This document shows positions 1 to 5,812 of a DNA stretch of 6,273 bases, piece by piece (positions within the stretch are counted from its first letter, which is position 1; the number at the start of each line of letters is the position of its first letter). This DNA comes from Verrucomicrobiota bacterium. GTDB taxonomy: Bacteria; Verrucomicrobiota; Verrucomicrobiia; Limisphaerales; JAHEOI01. The position numbers were made by a program, and so were the translations under genes. The DNA lies in NCBI GenBank assembly GCA_018610125.1, contig JAHEOI010000187.1, forward strand, positions 1 to 6,273, in the 5' to 3' direction. The notes beneath the pieces are model-generated. The model searched no databases and was not told the DNA's origin. It saw nothing but the letters and a program-made list of their open reading frames with translations.

Positions 1-1314
1 CCCTGCCTTCCCAAAGCCGCCGTCCGCAAACGGCACCAGACTGATCATGACGCCGGCGTTCGCGGTGGCGTTGGCGGGACCATGGATATGCGCCGCTGTC
101 GCCACGTCGGTCAATTGAGAATAACGGATATTGAACGTCAGCCTGCTCCCCTCGAGCATCAGCGTGGCACTCCCCCGACCTCCAGTCTCGACCGGCTGTT
201 CCTGCTGCTGAAAGTCCCCACTCAGATGAGCCGTCATCGGAATCGGCGAGACCCGACCCCGATCGGCAACCCGAAAGAATCGATGGGGCTCGACTTGCGA
301 AACCGAACCGCTCTTCTTCTCCGTGACCGCCACATCGGTCCAGACTTCATCAGATAGGGTTGTCTTCTGCTGCAGGGCAAACGGCCCCGCCCCCCCTTGC
401 CACTCGAGTGAGAGATTGCCTTCCTCGGAGGTCACCGTCGTAATCTCAACCGGCTCCGCCGGAGCCGGTGCTTCGACGGTCACCGTCACCGGATTGGAGG
501 TCGCGGTCGCCCCTTGATCATCGGTGGCTTTCACCGTCAATGTGTGCTCCCCTACTCCTTCGAGTCCGGTTTCCAGCTCGTACGGGCTCTCGGAATCGGT
601 ACCCAGCGACGTCTCGCCGTCCAAAAACTCGACCTGACTGACCTCCCCCTCGCTGTCGCTTGCCTCCGCAACAATGGTTACCGTCTCGTTGACAGTCAAG
701 GTCGCTCCCGATTCGGGGCTGGTGATGCTGACTGTCGGCGCTTGGTTTTCTCCATCACCATCACCCAGATCCAGCTGCCCTTCGTCACCGGCAAAATTCT
801 TCGGCGAATTCATTTCATTAACGCCGTCCGGTCCAAGCGATTTCACACCGTCGTTGGGCAACGTGTCGTAGCTGATCGTTCCATTGTCCAAGGTCGAAGC
901 GGCGAAGGTCACTGAGGCCGATTCGGTGAAGAGGAAGTTTTCTGGAATTGTGAAATCCGGCTCGACGCCTCCGGGAACATCCGCAAAGCCCGGCGTCGCC
1001 ATCAATAGGGTCTTATTGCCGGTGGGTGCCGGTGAATTACTCGGGAATGTGAAGGTGTTCGAGTCACTGCCATCCTGTTTTTCGGCAATCAGATTGGAGC
1101 CCTCGACAAACTCCTGCCCCGAAGAGGCACTGAAAAACTCGACAAATTGCACCGAGCCATCCGCATTGGAATAGATCTCCTGGATGCCCCAAAGATGAAG
1201 TGCCCCCTTCGCCGGCAACACCCCTCCCCAACCGATTAAGAGCGTGCTCAGCAATAGGCAAACGACTGACCGATTGAAAATCTGCGCCGGTATCGCTCTC
1301 ATCTTGATCTTCAT
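1..1314 (-). CDS. Secreted multidomain protein with bacterial Ig-like and CHRD domains (3' end beyond window)
   Basis: An open frame of exactly 438 codons runs from an ATG at 1314 to the left edge without a stop, so the C-terminus is missing. Residues 1-37 look like a Sec signal peptide: basic start MKIKMR, hydrophobic core VVCLLLSTLLIG, likely cleavage after AKG. Residues 38-184 are a domain of HLWGIQEIYSNADGSVQF type that I have seen at the N-terminus of other bacterial exported proteins; its function is unknown to me. A DGDGEN linker leads into a bacterial Ig-like domain at about 192-280 (APTVSITSPESGATL ... VEFLDGETSLG ... HTLTVKATDDQGATA). Residues 287-350 form a WQGGAGPF ... HRFFRV module of verrucomicrobial flavour. 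From 360 a CHRD (chordin-like) domain begins, with AHLSGDF and AAHIHGPANA. Expected location is the periplasm, cell surface or outside the cell; the role may be adhesive or structural. A GAGGG ribosome site lies 4-8 bases before the ATG. A second ATG at codon 5 is a possible start. Domain calls are from motif memory, not a profile search. Confidence 0.
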   Translation of the reverse strand, partial: MKIKMRAIPAQIFNRSVVCLLLSTLLIGWGGVLPAKGALHLWGIQEIYSNADGSVQFVEFFSASSGQEFVEGSNLIAEKQDGSDSNTFTFPSNSPAPTGNKTLLMATPGFADVPGGVEPDFTIPENFLFTESASVTFAASTLDNGTISYDTLPNDGVKSLGPDGVNEMNSPKNFAGDEGQLDLGDGDGENQAPTVSITSPESGATLTVNETVTIVAEASDSEGEVSQVEFLDGETSLGTDSESPYELETGLEGVGEHTLTVKATDDQGATATSNPVTVTVEAPAPAEPVEITTVTSEEGNLSLEWQGGAGPFALQQKTTLSDEVWTDVAVTEKKSGSVSQVEPHRFFRVADRGRVSPIPMTAHLSGDFQQQEQPVETGGRGSATLMLEGSRLTFNIRYSQLTDVATAAHIHGPANATANAGVMISLVPFADGGFGKAG

Positions 1315-1612
1315 AAATCCCTCTCTTTTTGGGTTGGCTGATTAAAGGACTCACCCGAGTTCTCGAGTGGCGCCGTTCTTCTGCCTTCTTTTCGGCTTTT
1401 TTTTTGGAAACTGTTACTGATGCTACAGATCTCCGACCAATTTGACAAATCAAAAATATTCTGACCGATTCTCAAAAAACCGCAATGCGATCGGAGGTAC
1501 CAGACTCCCGTCCACTGGAATCATTCCCTTCTTATCAGCGGTATCGGTTCGAAATTTATTCCGAGTTGATCTGGATTTTTACGAAGCTCCCGGCTAAGCT
1601 TGACCAATACCT
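1315..1612. other. Divergent intergenic region between the secreted-protein gene and hpf
   Basis: This stretch separates the minus-strand secreted-protein gene from plus-strand hpf and must carry control signals for both. It is richer in A and T than its surroundings, with a run of nine T at 1397-1405 and an A-rich patch at about 1450-1490. A reasonable promoter is visible for the minus-strand gene (entry at 1420-1448). For hpf I see no convincing -35/-10 pair: TTGATC at 1566-1571 lacks a partner at normal spacing. No coding sequence is supported here. Confidence 0.5.
1420..1448 (-). promoter_or_regulatory. Candidate sigma-70-type promoter of the secreted-protein gene
   Basis: On the minus strand TTGTCA (1448-1443; 5 of 6 to TTGACA) is followed after exactly 17 bases by TAGCAT (1425-1420; 4 of 6 to TATAAT). 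Transcription would begin near 1412 and leave a leader of about 100 bases before the ATG at 1314. The plus strand of the same spot has a perfect TTGACA at 1442-1447, but no good -10 at the right distance, so the minus reading is preferred. This is a pattern match only. Confidence 0.35.
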
Positions 1613-1966
1613 ATGAAACTTGTCCTATCGACTCACAACGTGACGTTGACGCCGGCCATCCAGACTCATATCGAGCAACATATCGAAAAGCTCGAAAACA
1701 TCGATCGGGACGCAGTGGAAGCTCGGGTCAACGTTGAGCACGATCACACCAAGGCTCCCGAGCTGCAATTCACGTGCTCGATCCGGATCGGCGTGCCGGG
1801 TCGCGATCTCTTCGCTGAAGATTCCGAGAGCGACCTTTACGCCGCAATCGATTTGGTCACCAAGAAGATTGGGCAACAGATACGAAAGCGCCACAACAAG
1901 TTTAAAGCTCGGACGCATTCCGAGGCAGCCAAAACAAAGCGAAAGATTCAAGAAATGACCGATTGA
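1613..1966 (+). CDS. hpf: Ribosome hibernation-promoting factor, short HPF/RaiA (YfiA) type
   Basis: The 117-residue protein matches the HPF/RaiA (sigma-54 modulation, S30EA) family. This family binds the 30S subunit at the mRNA/tRNA channel and silences ribosomes in stationary phase or starvation. Visible features are an N-terminal strand (MKLVLSTHNVTLTP), a first helix (AIQTHIEQHIEKLENI, 15-30), a strand with the acidic/histidine motif VNVEHDH (39-45), FTCSIRIGVPGRDLFAED (53-70), the hallmark DLYAAIDLVTKKIGQQI (74-90), and a basic tail RKRHNKFKAR (91-100) fit for rRNA contact. It lacks the C-terminal dimerisation domain of long HPF (about 180 residues), so it should act as a short form and may depend on a partner to form 100S dimers. 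An in-frame TGA at 1601-1603 lies four codons upstream, so the ATG at 1613 is the first usable start. I see no clear Shine-Dalgarno sequence before it. It is followed at once by the amidohydrolase gene, probably in one transcript. Confidence 0.93.
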   Translation: MKLVLSTHNVTLTPAIQTHIEQHIEKLENIDRDAVEARVNVEHDHTKAPELQFTCSIRIGVPGRDLFAEDSESDLYAAIDLVTKKIGQQIRKRHNKFKARTHSEAAKTKRKIQEMTD

Positions 1967-1975
1967 GAACCCCCC

Positions 1976-1979
1976 GGAG
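1976..1979 (+). promoter_or_regulatory. Ribosome binding site that decides the amidohydrolase start
   Basis: GGAG sits 7 bases before the TTG at 1987 and lies inside the region that the longer TTG-1963 reading would translate. Its spacing favours the shorter, 415-residue protein. Confidence 0.5.
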
Positions 1980-1986
1980 TGAGCCC

Positions 1987-3234
1987 TTGATCATCCGCGC
2001 CCGCGTCGTTGTCCCGCTATCCCAGGCACCGATCGATAACGGGGCTGTTGCGCTTACAGGAAATCGGATCACTCAAGTCGGTCCCTGGCGAGAATTCGGG
2101 TCGGTTAAACGAGAGAACGTCCTGGACCTTGGTGAGGTGGCGCTATTGCCGGGACTGATCAACGCGCATTGTCACTTGGAGCTGACCGGCTGTGCGGGCG
2201 CAATCGCTCCGGGAGAGCCCTTTGTCGACTGGGTCCGCGCCATTTTGGAGCTGAAAGCGAACCGAACACATTCCGAGCTGGTAGACTCCTGGCGTCGTGG
2301 GGCAAAGCAACAGCTCCGACATGGCACGACGACGGTAGCGAACGTCGAGAGTGTCCCGTCCCTACTTCACGACAAGCGAGTCACCACTCCCTTAAGGCTC
2401 GTTTCCTTCATCGAGATGACCGGAGCTCTCAGTGAGCGCCCTACACGAGCCATTCTGAATGAAGCCCTCCAATCTCTTCGCTCGATATCGGAGCTTGGCC
2501 ATTCGGTCGGTCTTTCACCGCATGCCCCCTATTCAACGACGCCGGAACTGCTAAAGCTCTGCAGCCAAACAGCCCGAGATCGCGGACTTCCCTTAATGAC
2601 CCATGTCGCGGAGTCTCGCTGCGAATCCGAGATGTATCATTATCGTCAAGGGCCGCTCTACGATTGGTTGAAATCGAGTCGCGATATGAGCGATTGTGGG
2701 CATGGCTCGCCAATCCGCCATTTGGAACGATACGGCTTGTTGCAGACATGGCTGTTGGCGGTGCACGCCAACCATTTATCGCCGGGTGACGCTCACACCC
2801 TGGCTCGACATCACGTTCCGGTCGTCCATTGCCCGAGGACGCACGCGTTTTTCCAGAGGGATCCCTTCCCCGGCAACGAGCTCTTACAAGAAGGGGTAAA
2901 TCTCTGCTTGGGAACGGATAGCTTGGCGTCGATCTCTTGCCCGACCCCGGAGCAATCCCCTGAGCTCAATTTGTTCGAGGAAATGCGGCAATTTCACCAC
3001 AACTTTCCGGATATGGCTCCCGGAAGCATCCTGGAAATGGTGACGCGCCAGGGCGCCCAAGCGTTGGGATTCAAGGGGAAGCTGGGGGAGCTGGCGACGG
3101 GCGCTTATGCCGACGCCATCTCGATCCCGTTTTCCGGACCCAACCGAGGCGTGCTTGAAGCGATTCTCGACCACGCAGGGCCTGTCCAAGACACCATCAT
3201 AAACGGAGAGGTAATCTCCTTGGGTCAACAATGA
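1987..3234 (+). CDS. Metal-dependent amidohydrolase / deaminase (chlorohydrolase-SAH deaminase type), substrate unknown
   Basis: Amidohydrolase superfamily TIM-barrel enzyme, probably cytosolic, hydrolysing or deaminating a ring or amine substrate. Numbered from the TTG at 1987 (415 residues): metal ligands H61-x-H63 in GLINAHCHLELTG, HGTTTVANV at 112-120, SPHAPYS at 177-183 (histidine typical of SAH-deaminase-like members), HVAES with H206 and E209, VHAN with H260, CPRTHAFF at 282-289, and the catalytic aspartate D311 in LGTDSLAS. All expected metal and catalytic residues are present and the length is normal, so it should be active. The C-terminal GKLGELATGAYADAI is the usual small beta-sandwich return. 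Start choice: TTG at 1987 has GGAG 7 bases upstream, and family proteins usually begin near 'IIRARVVVPLS'. A TTG at 1963, overlapping the hpf stop as TTGA, would add eight residues (423 in total) and cannot be excluded. Either start suggests translational coupling to hpf. Aminodeoxyfutalosine or SAH deamination are possible reactions, but the sequence does not decide. Confidence 0.9.
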   Translation: MIIRARVVVPLSQAPIDNGAVALTGNRITQVGPWREFGSVKRENVLDLGEVALLPGLINAHCHLELTGCAGAIAPGEPFVDWVRAILELKANRTHSELVDSWRRGAKQQLRHGTTTVANVESVPSLLHDKRVTTPLRLVSFIEMTGALSERPTRAILNEALQSLRSISELGHSVGLSPHAPYSTTPELLKLCSQTARDRGLPLMTHVAESRCESEMYHYRQGPLYDWLKSSRDMSDCGHGSPIRHLERYGLLQTWLLAVHANHLSPGDAHTLARHHVPVVHCPRTHAFFQRDPFPGNELLQEGVNLCLGTDSLASISCPTPEQSPELNLFEEMRQFHHNFPDMAPGSILEMVTRQGAQALGFKGKLGELATGAYADAISIPFSGPNRGVLEAILDHAGPVQDTIINGEVISLGQQ

Positions 3235-3308
3235 AAGCAGCTTGAAGATTTTTGCCCGCGAATTTGTGCGAGTGTGGGAGTGACTCTGCCATTCCCTCTC
3301 TGCTGATA

Positions 3309-3337
3309 GGGATGTCGTCCCCGACGTCCCACTTTTT
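3309..3337 (+). terminator. Rho-independent terminator after hpf-amidohydrolase
   Basis: GGGATGTCG (3309-3317) pairs with CGACGTCCC (3322-3330) over nine pairs, including one G-T wobble, around a TCCC loop. AC and then five T (3333-3337) follow. It lies 75 bases after the amidohydrolase stop. The T-run is short, so termination may be partial. Confidence 0.6.
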
Positions 3338-3611
3338 CGCGTTGTGGCAGGATCGACAGTCCCTTGCCGACCGCACGTCAGCCCGCACTGGGCGGGTGGT
3401 CGTGGCCCGCTCTGATTTCTTTCGGGGACAAGGCCTCGACAGGGGAGCTCAACGCTGTCGAACGCTTCTCCCCCTCATGACCCCATTTGGTGGAAGCCAA
3501 CACCTCGCTAAAAATCCAGGCTTGCACCTGAAACCGGTTTGTTCTTATTTTGGCGGCCATTCCGAGATAAGGAACAGTCAGTCAGTTAACAACGGGATTT
3601 AGGAAAGAGAC

Positions 3612-3616
3612 AAAGG
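3612..3616 (+). promoter_or_regulatory. Ribosome binding site of the NRAMP-like transporter
   Basis: AAAGG ends 7 bases before the ATG at 3624. An in-frame TAG at 3600-3602 rules out a longer protein. Confidence 0.5.
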
Positions 3617-3623
3617 CAAGCTC

Positions 3624-5384
3624 ATGGGCGAGAGCAACTCATCCACCGATAATAACAAGGCGATTGTCACTCACGACAAGGTCGAGCAGGACCGGCAGTT
3701 GATCCTCGAGGCTCAGAAGCGGGGAACCCTTGCCAAGATTGGCACCTACACCCGGCTTTCGGGGCCTGGCTGGCTTCAATCCGCTATAACGCTCGGAGGA
3801 GGCTCGCTCGTCGGAAGCCTGTTTATCGGTATTCTGGCCGGCGTTTCCTTAATGTGGGTGCAGCCCCTTGCGATGATCCTTGGTATCGTGATGCTTTCGG
3901 CCATCGGCTACGTCGCGATCACCACGGGAGAAAGGCCCTTCCAAGCCGTCAATCGCCATATTAACCCCGTGCTCGGGTGGTGCTGGGTCATTGCCACGGT
4001 CATGGCCAATCTCGTCTGGTGTCTCCCTCAATATTCCCTTGGAAGCGCCGCGCTCCAACAGAACCTCTTTCCGGAATTGCTAAGTGGCATGGGAGGGAAG
4101 ATCGCGGCCACCGTGTTCATCTTGGTCGTGGTGAGCGTGGTGCTCTGGTTTTATAATGCGGGCAGCACCGGCATCAAGATCTTCGAGACCATCCTCAAGC
4201 TCATGATCGGTGCGGTCATTCTCTGCTTCGTCGGTGTCGTAGTGCGACTCTCCTTCACCGAGGATGGCATCGCTTGGGGTAACGTCCTGGCCGGATTTTT
4301 CCCCGATTTCTCGATGATATTCCGCCCGGCCGAATCACTGCTCGAGCCGTTGCAAAAAACCGGTGACTTCCGTGGGTTCTGGAGCGAGCATGTTGTCTCC
4401 TCTCAGCGCGATGTGATCATTGCCGCCGTCGCCACAGCAGTCGGGATTAATATGACCTTTCTCATGCCTTATGCCATGTTATCCCGCGGCTGGGACAAAG
4501 ACTTCCGAGGATTGGCCATCTTTGACATCTCGATCGGATTGTTTGTGCCCTTCCTTCTGGCCACCTCGTGCATCATCATTGCTTCGGCGACTCAATTCCA
4601 TGCCGAGCCGGCTCGTGGGCTTTTGCCCGCTGTCAAGAAAGGGGTTACCACCAAGGCGGTCGAAGCCGATGCCAAAATCGTCGGGCGGTACCACGATCTT
4701 TTGAACAAGCGACTCGCTTACGAGCATGGCAAAGAGACCCTGGATTCCGACAAGGCCAAGCTCACCAAGCTTCGCCAAGAGCTCCCGGCAGCGGACAAGC
4801 GAATGGCCGCCATGTTGGTGAATCGCGATGCGTTTAACCTCGCCGGCTCACTTGAGCGCTTTACCGGGCCCATCTTTGCCCAATACATTTTCGGCCTCGG
4901 CGTGGTCGGGATGGCCATCTCGACGATCATCGTGCTGGCGCTCATTAATGGCTTCGCCTTATGTGAGATGCTCAATCTCCCATCCAAGGGAACGCCGCAC
5001 CGTATCGGCTCCTATATCGTTGTGGCTTTTGGAGCGCTGGGCCCCTTTATTTGGAGCGGCGCCCAGGCCTATCTCGCGGTGCCGACCTCCGTTTTCGGCA
5101 TGATGCTGATCCCGATCGCCTATATCGCATTCTTCCTCATGATGAACCAAAAGGGCCTGCTCGGCGATTACCTCCCGAGAGGCGGGCGACGCGTCGTGTG
5201 GAACGTGCTGATGGGCTTGGCAGTGATCCTTGGCACTCTCGGCTCCTTCTGGGCCATCTACTCGCGAACCGGAAACTTCCCCGGGCTTGGGATCCAGCAA
5301 CGGACGTTTGCCTTGATTCTCATCCTCATCCTGGTGGTGCTGGGCGTCATCATGCACTTCCGCACCAAGGAGGAAGCGAGATAG
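3624..5384 (+). CDS. NRAMP-like (SLC11-related) divalent metal transporter with atypical metal site
   Basis: A 586-residue inner-membrane protein with about 12 hydrophobic segments, near 50-73, 76-101, 115-135, 160-177, 189-208, 265-286, 297-322, 417-443, 462-480, 484-507, 524-546 and 560-578. The pattern fits the LeuT-fold NRAMP family, proton-linked importers of Mn, Fe and related ions. Segment 1 starts with the family-like GPGWLQSA. Where classical members carry the metal-binding DPGN, this one reads TLGGGSL (56-62), without the aspartate or asparagine. Segment 6 reads NMTFLMPYAMLSRGW (276-290), keeping a Met-Pro but replacing MPH by MPY. Between segments 7 and 8 a charged stretch (about 325-410) includes a likely helical or coiled-coil part, EADAKIVGRYHDLLNKRL to LRQELPAADKR; with a cytoplasmic N-terminus it would face the periplasm. 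The 45-residue hydrophilic N-terminus is also long. The family call is firm in outline, the substrate is not: divalent metal transport is inherited from the family name. It stands alone after a terminator, so it is probably its own transcription unit. Confidence 0.75.
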   Translation: MGESNSSTDNNKAIVTHDKVEQDRQLILEAQKRGTLAKIGTYTRLSGPGWLQSAITLGGGSLVGSLFIGILAGVSLMWVQPLAMILGIVMLSAIGYVAITTGERPFQAVNRHINPVLGWCWVIATVMANLVWCLPQYSLGSAALQQNLFPELLSGMGGKIAATVFILVVVSVVLWFYNAGSTGIKIFETILKLMIGAVILCFVGVVVRLSFTEDGIAWGNVLAGFFPDFSMIFRPAESLLEPLQKTGDFRGFWSEHVVSSQRDVIIAAVATAVGINMTFLMPYAMLSRGWDKDFRGLAIFDISIGLFVPFLLATSCIIIASATQFHAEPARGLLPAVKKGVTTKAVEADAKIVGRYHDLLNKRLAYEHGKETLDSDKAKLTKLRQELPAADKRMAAMLVNRDAFNLAGSLERFTGPIFAQYIFGLGVVGMAISTIIVLALINGFALCEMLNLPSKGTPHRIGSYIVVAFGALGPFIWSGAQAYLAVPTSVFGMMLIPIAYIAFFLMMNQKGLLGDYLPRGGRRVVWNVLMGLAVILGTLGSFWAIYSRTGNFPGLGIQQRTFALILILILVVLGVIMHFRTKEEAR

Positions 5385-5595
5385 TAAGGCCTTGCCTCAG
5401 ACGATTGGAGACATGCGGGTAATCGTGACCTTGGGGTGCATGAACAGTCAGGTCGACGCATAAAAATTCGGCCCGGAAATTTCCCGCATGCTCTCGAGGC
5501 CGCTGCAACTCCTCGCGGAGGGTATTATCCGCTTCGCGCTCGACCGTCCAAGACGTCCCATCGGGCAGCGCAGCCGGCCGAGGATGTGTAGGAGG
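5385..5595. other. Gene-poor stretch between the transporter and the inverted-repeat element
   Basis: No recognisable gene. On the minus strand one frame stays open from a TAG in the left inverted repeat (about 5610) to a TGA near 5354. It encodes a peptide containing GTSWTVEREADNTLREEL and FRAEFLCVDLTVHAPQGHDY, without a start codon after the TAG that I can support. Its composition looks protein-like, so it could be the remnant of a minus-strand gene cut off by the neighbouring insertion, but I do not recognise it. No strong terminator for the transporter is visible. Confidence 0.35.
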
Positions 5596-5616
5596 AGGGG
5601 TCAGAGATGACTATTG
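5596..5616 (+). repeat. Left 21-bp terminal inverted repeat
   Basis: Perfect match, in inverted orientation, to 5814-5834. Outside it lies GGAGG, so the combined AGGAGGAGGGG followed by TCAGAGATG resembles a strong ribosome site and start codon. Inside it the last three bases are shared with the first copy of the 23-base tandem repeat. Confidence 0.9.
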
Positions 5617-5659
5617 GAGTGTCGCAATCACCGCCCTTGGAGTGTCGCAATCACCGCCC
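5614..5659 (+). repeat. Two perfect tandem copies of a 23-bp unit
   Basis: TTGGAGTGTCGCAATCACCG plus three C occurs at 5614-5636 and again, base for base, at 5637-5659. The first copy starts within the left inverted repeat. The right end has no matching pair. It may be a slippage duplication, a sub-terminal binding site of the element, or a remnant of another element's end. Confidence 0.9.
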
Positions 5660-5812
5660 CCCGGCGCCGCAAACACCTTGGCACACAGCGCTCACGGCCG
5701 TTCGTCAGTGGTCCATAGAGAGCCGCTCAATAATCCACCGCCAGGTAATCGCATAATACATTGTCCCACCTTGAGCAGCATGGCCGCACACTCTCTTGAA
5801 TCCCACCACACG

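Larger units (their letters stand above)
3235..3623. other. Intergenic region of about 390 bp with no supported gene
   Basis: The stretch separates the amidohydrolase from the transporter. It holds the terminator at 3309-3337, a GC-rich middle with small hairpins (CCCGC ... GCGGG near 3382-3396; CGACAG 3437-3442 with CTGTCG 3455-3460) and an AT-richer end with the transporter's ribosome site. Open frames exist on both strands: 116 codons plus from 3252, and 60 codons minus from 3560. Neither resembles a family I know and neither has a good ribosome site. The plus frame also runs across the terminator hairpin. No riboswitch of a known metal-sensing class (yybP-ykoY, M-box) could be recognised. 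Confidence 0.5.

Noticed and set aside
82..1174. Plus-strand open frames of 64-133 codons
   Set aside because: They lie opposite a continuous 438-codon minus-strand gene with signal peptide and recognisable domains, and have no family resemblance.
1381..1409. T-run at 1397-1405 as a terminator on the plus strand
   Set aside because: The preceding GCC/GGC stem has only three pairs and no plus-strand gene lies upstream.
1064..1453. Minus-strand frame of 129 codons upstream of the secreted-protein gene
   Set aside because: It overlaps the true gene start in another frame, shows only low-complexity basic sequence and includes the promoter and leader region.
3522..3551. Possible promoter for the transporter: TTGCAC, 18 bases, TATTTT
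   Set aside because: Both boxes match consensus poorly (3 and 4 of 6), so it is within chance expectation.
3378..3560. Minus-strand frame of 60 codons starting MAAKIRTNRF
   Set aside because: It looks somewhat protein-like and could be a dispersed genus-specific sequence, but no ribosome site or known family supports it.
3252..3602. Plus-strand frame of 116 codons between amidohydrolase and transporter
   Set aside because: It has no good ribosome site, runs through a terminator hairpin, and shows no motif I recognise.
5413..5463. Short plus-strand peptide MRVIVTLGCMNSQVDA resembling the start of a MiaB-type enzyme
   Set aside because: The frame ends after 16 codons and nothing that follows continues the family in any frame; a chance likeness.
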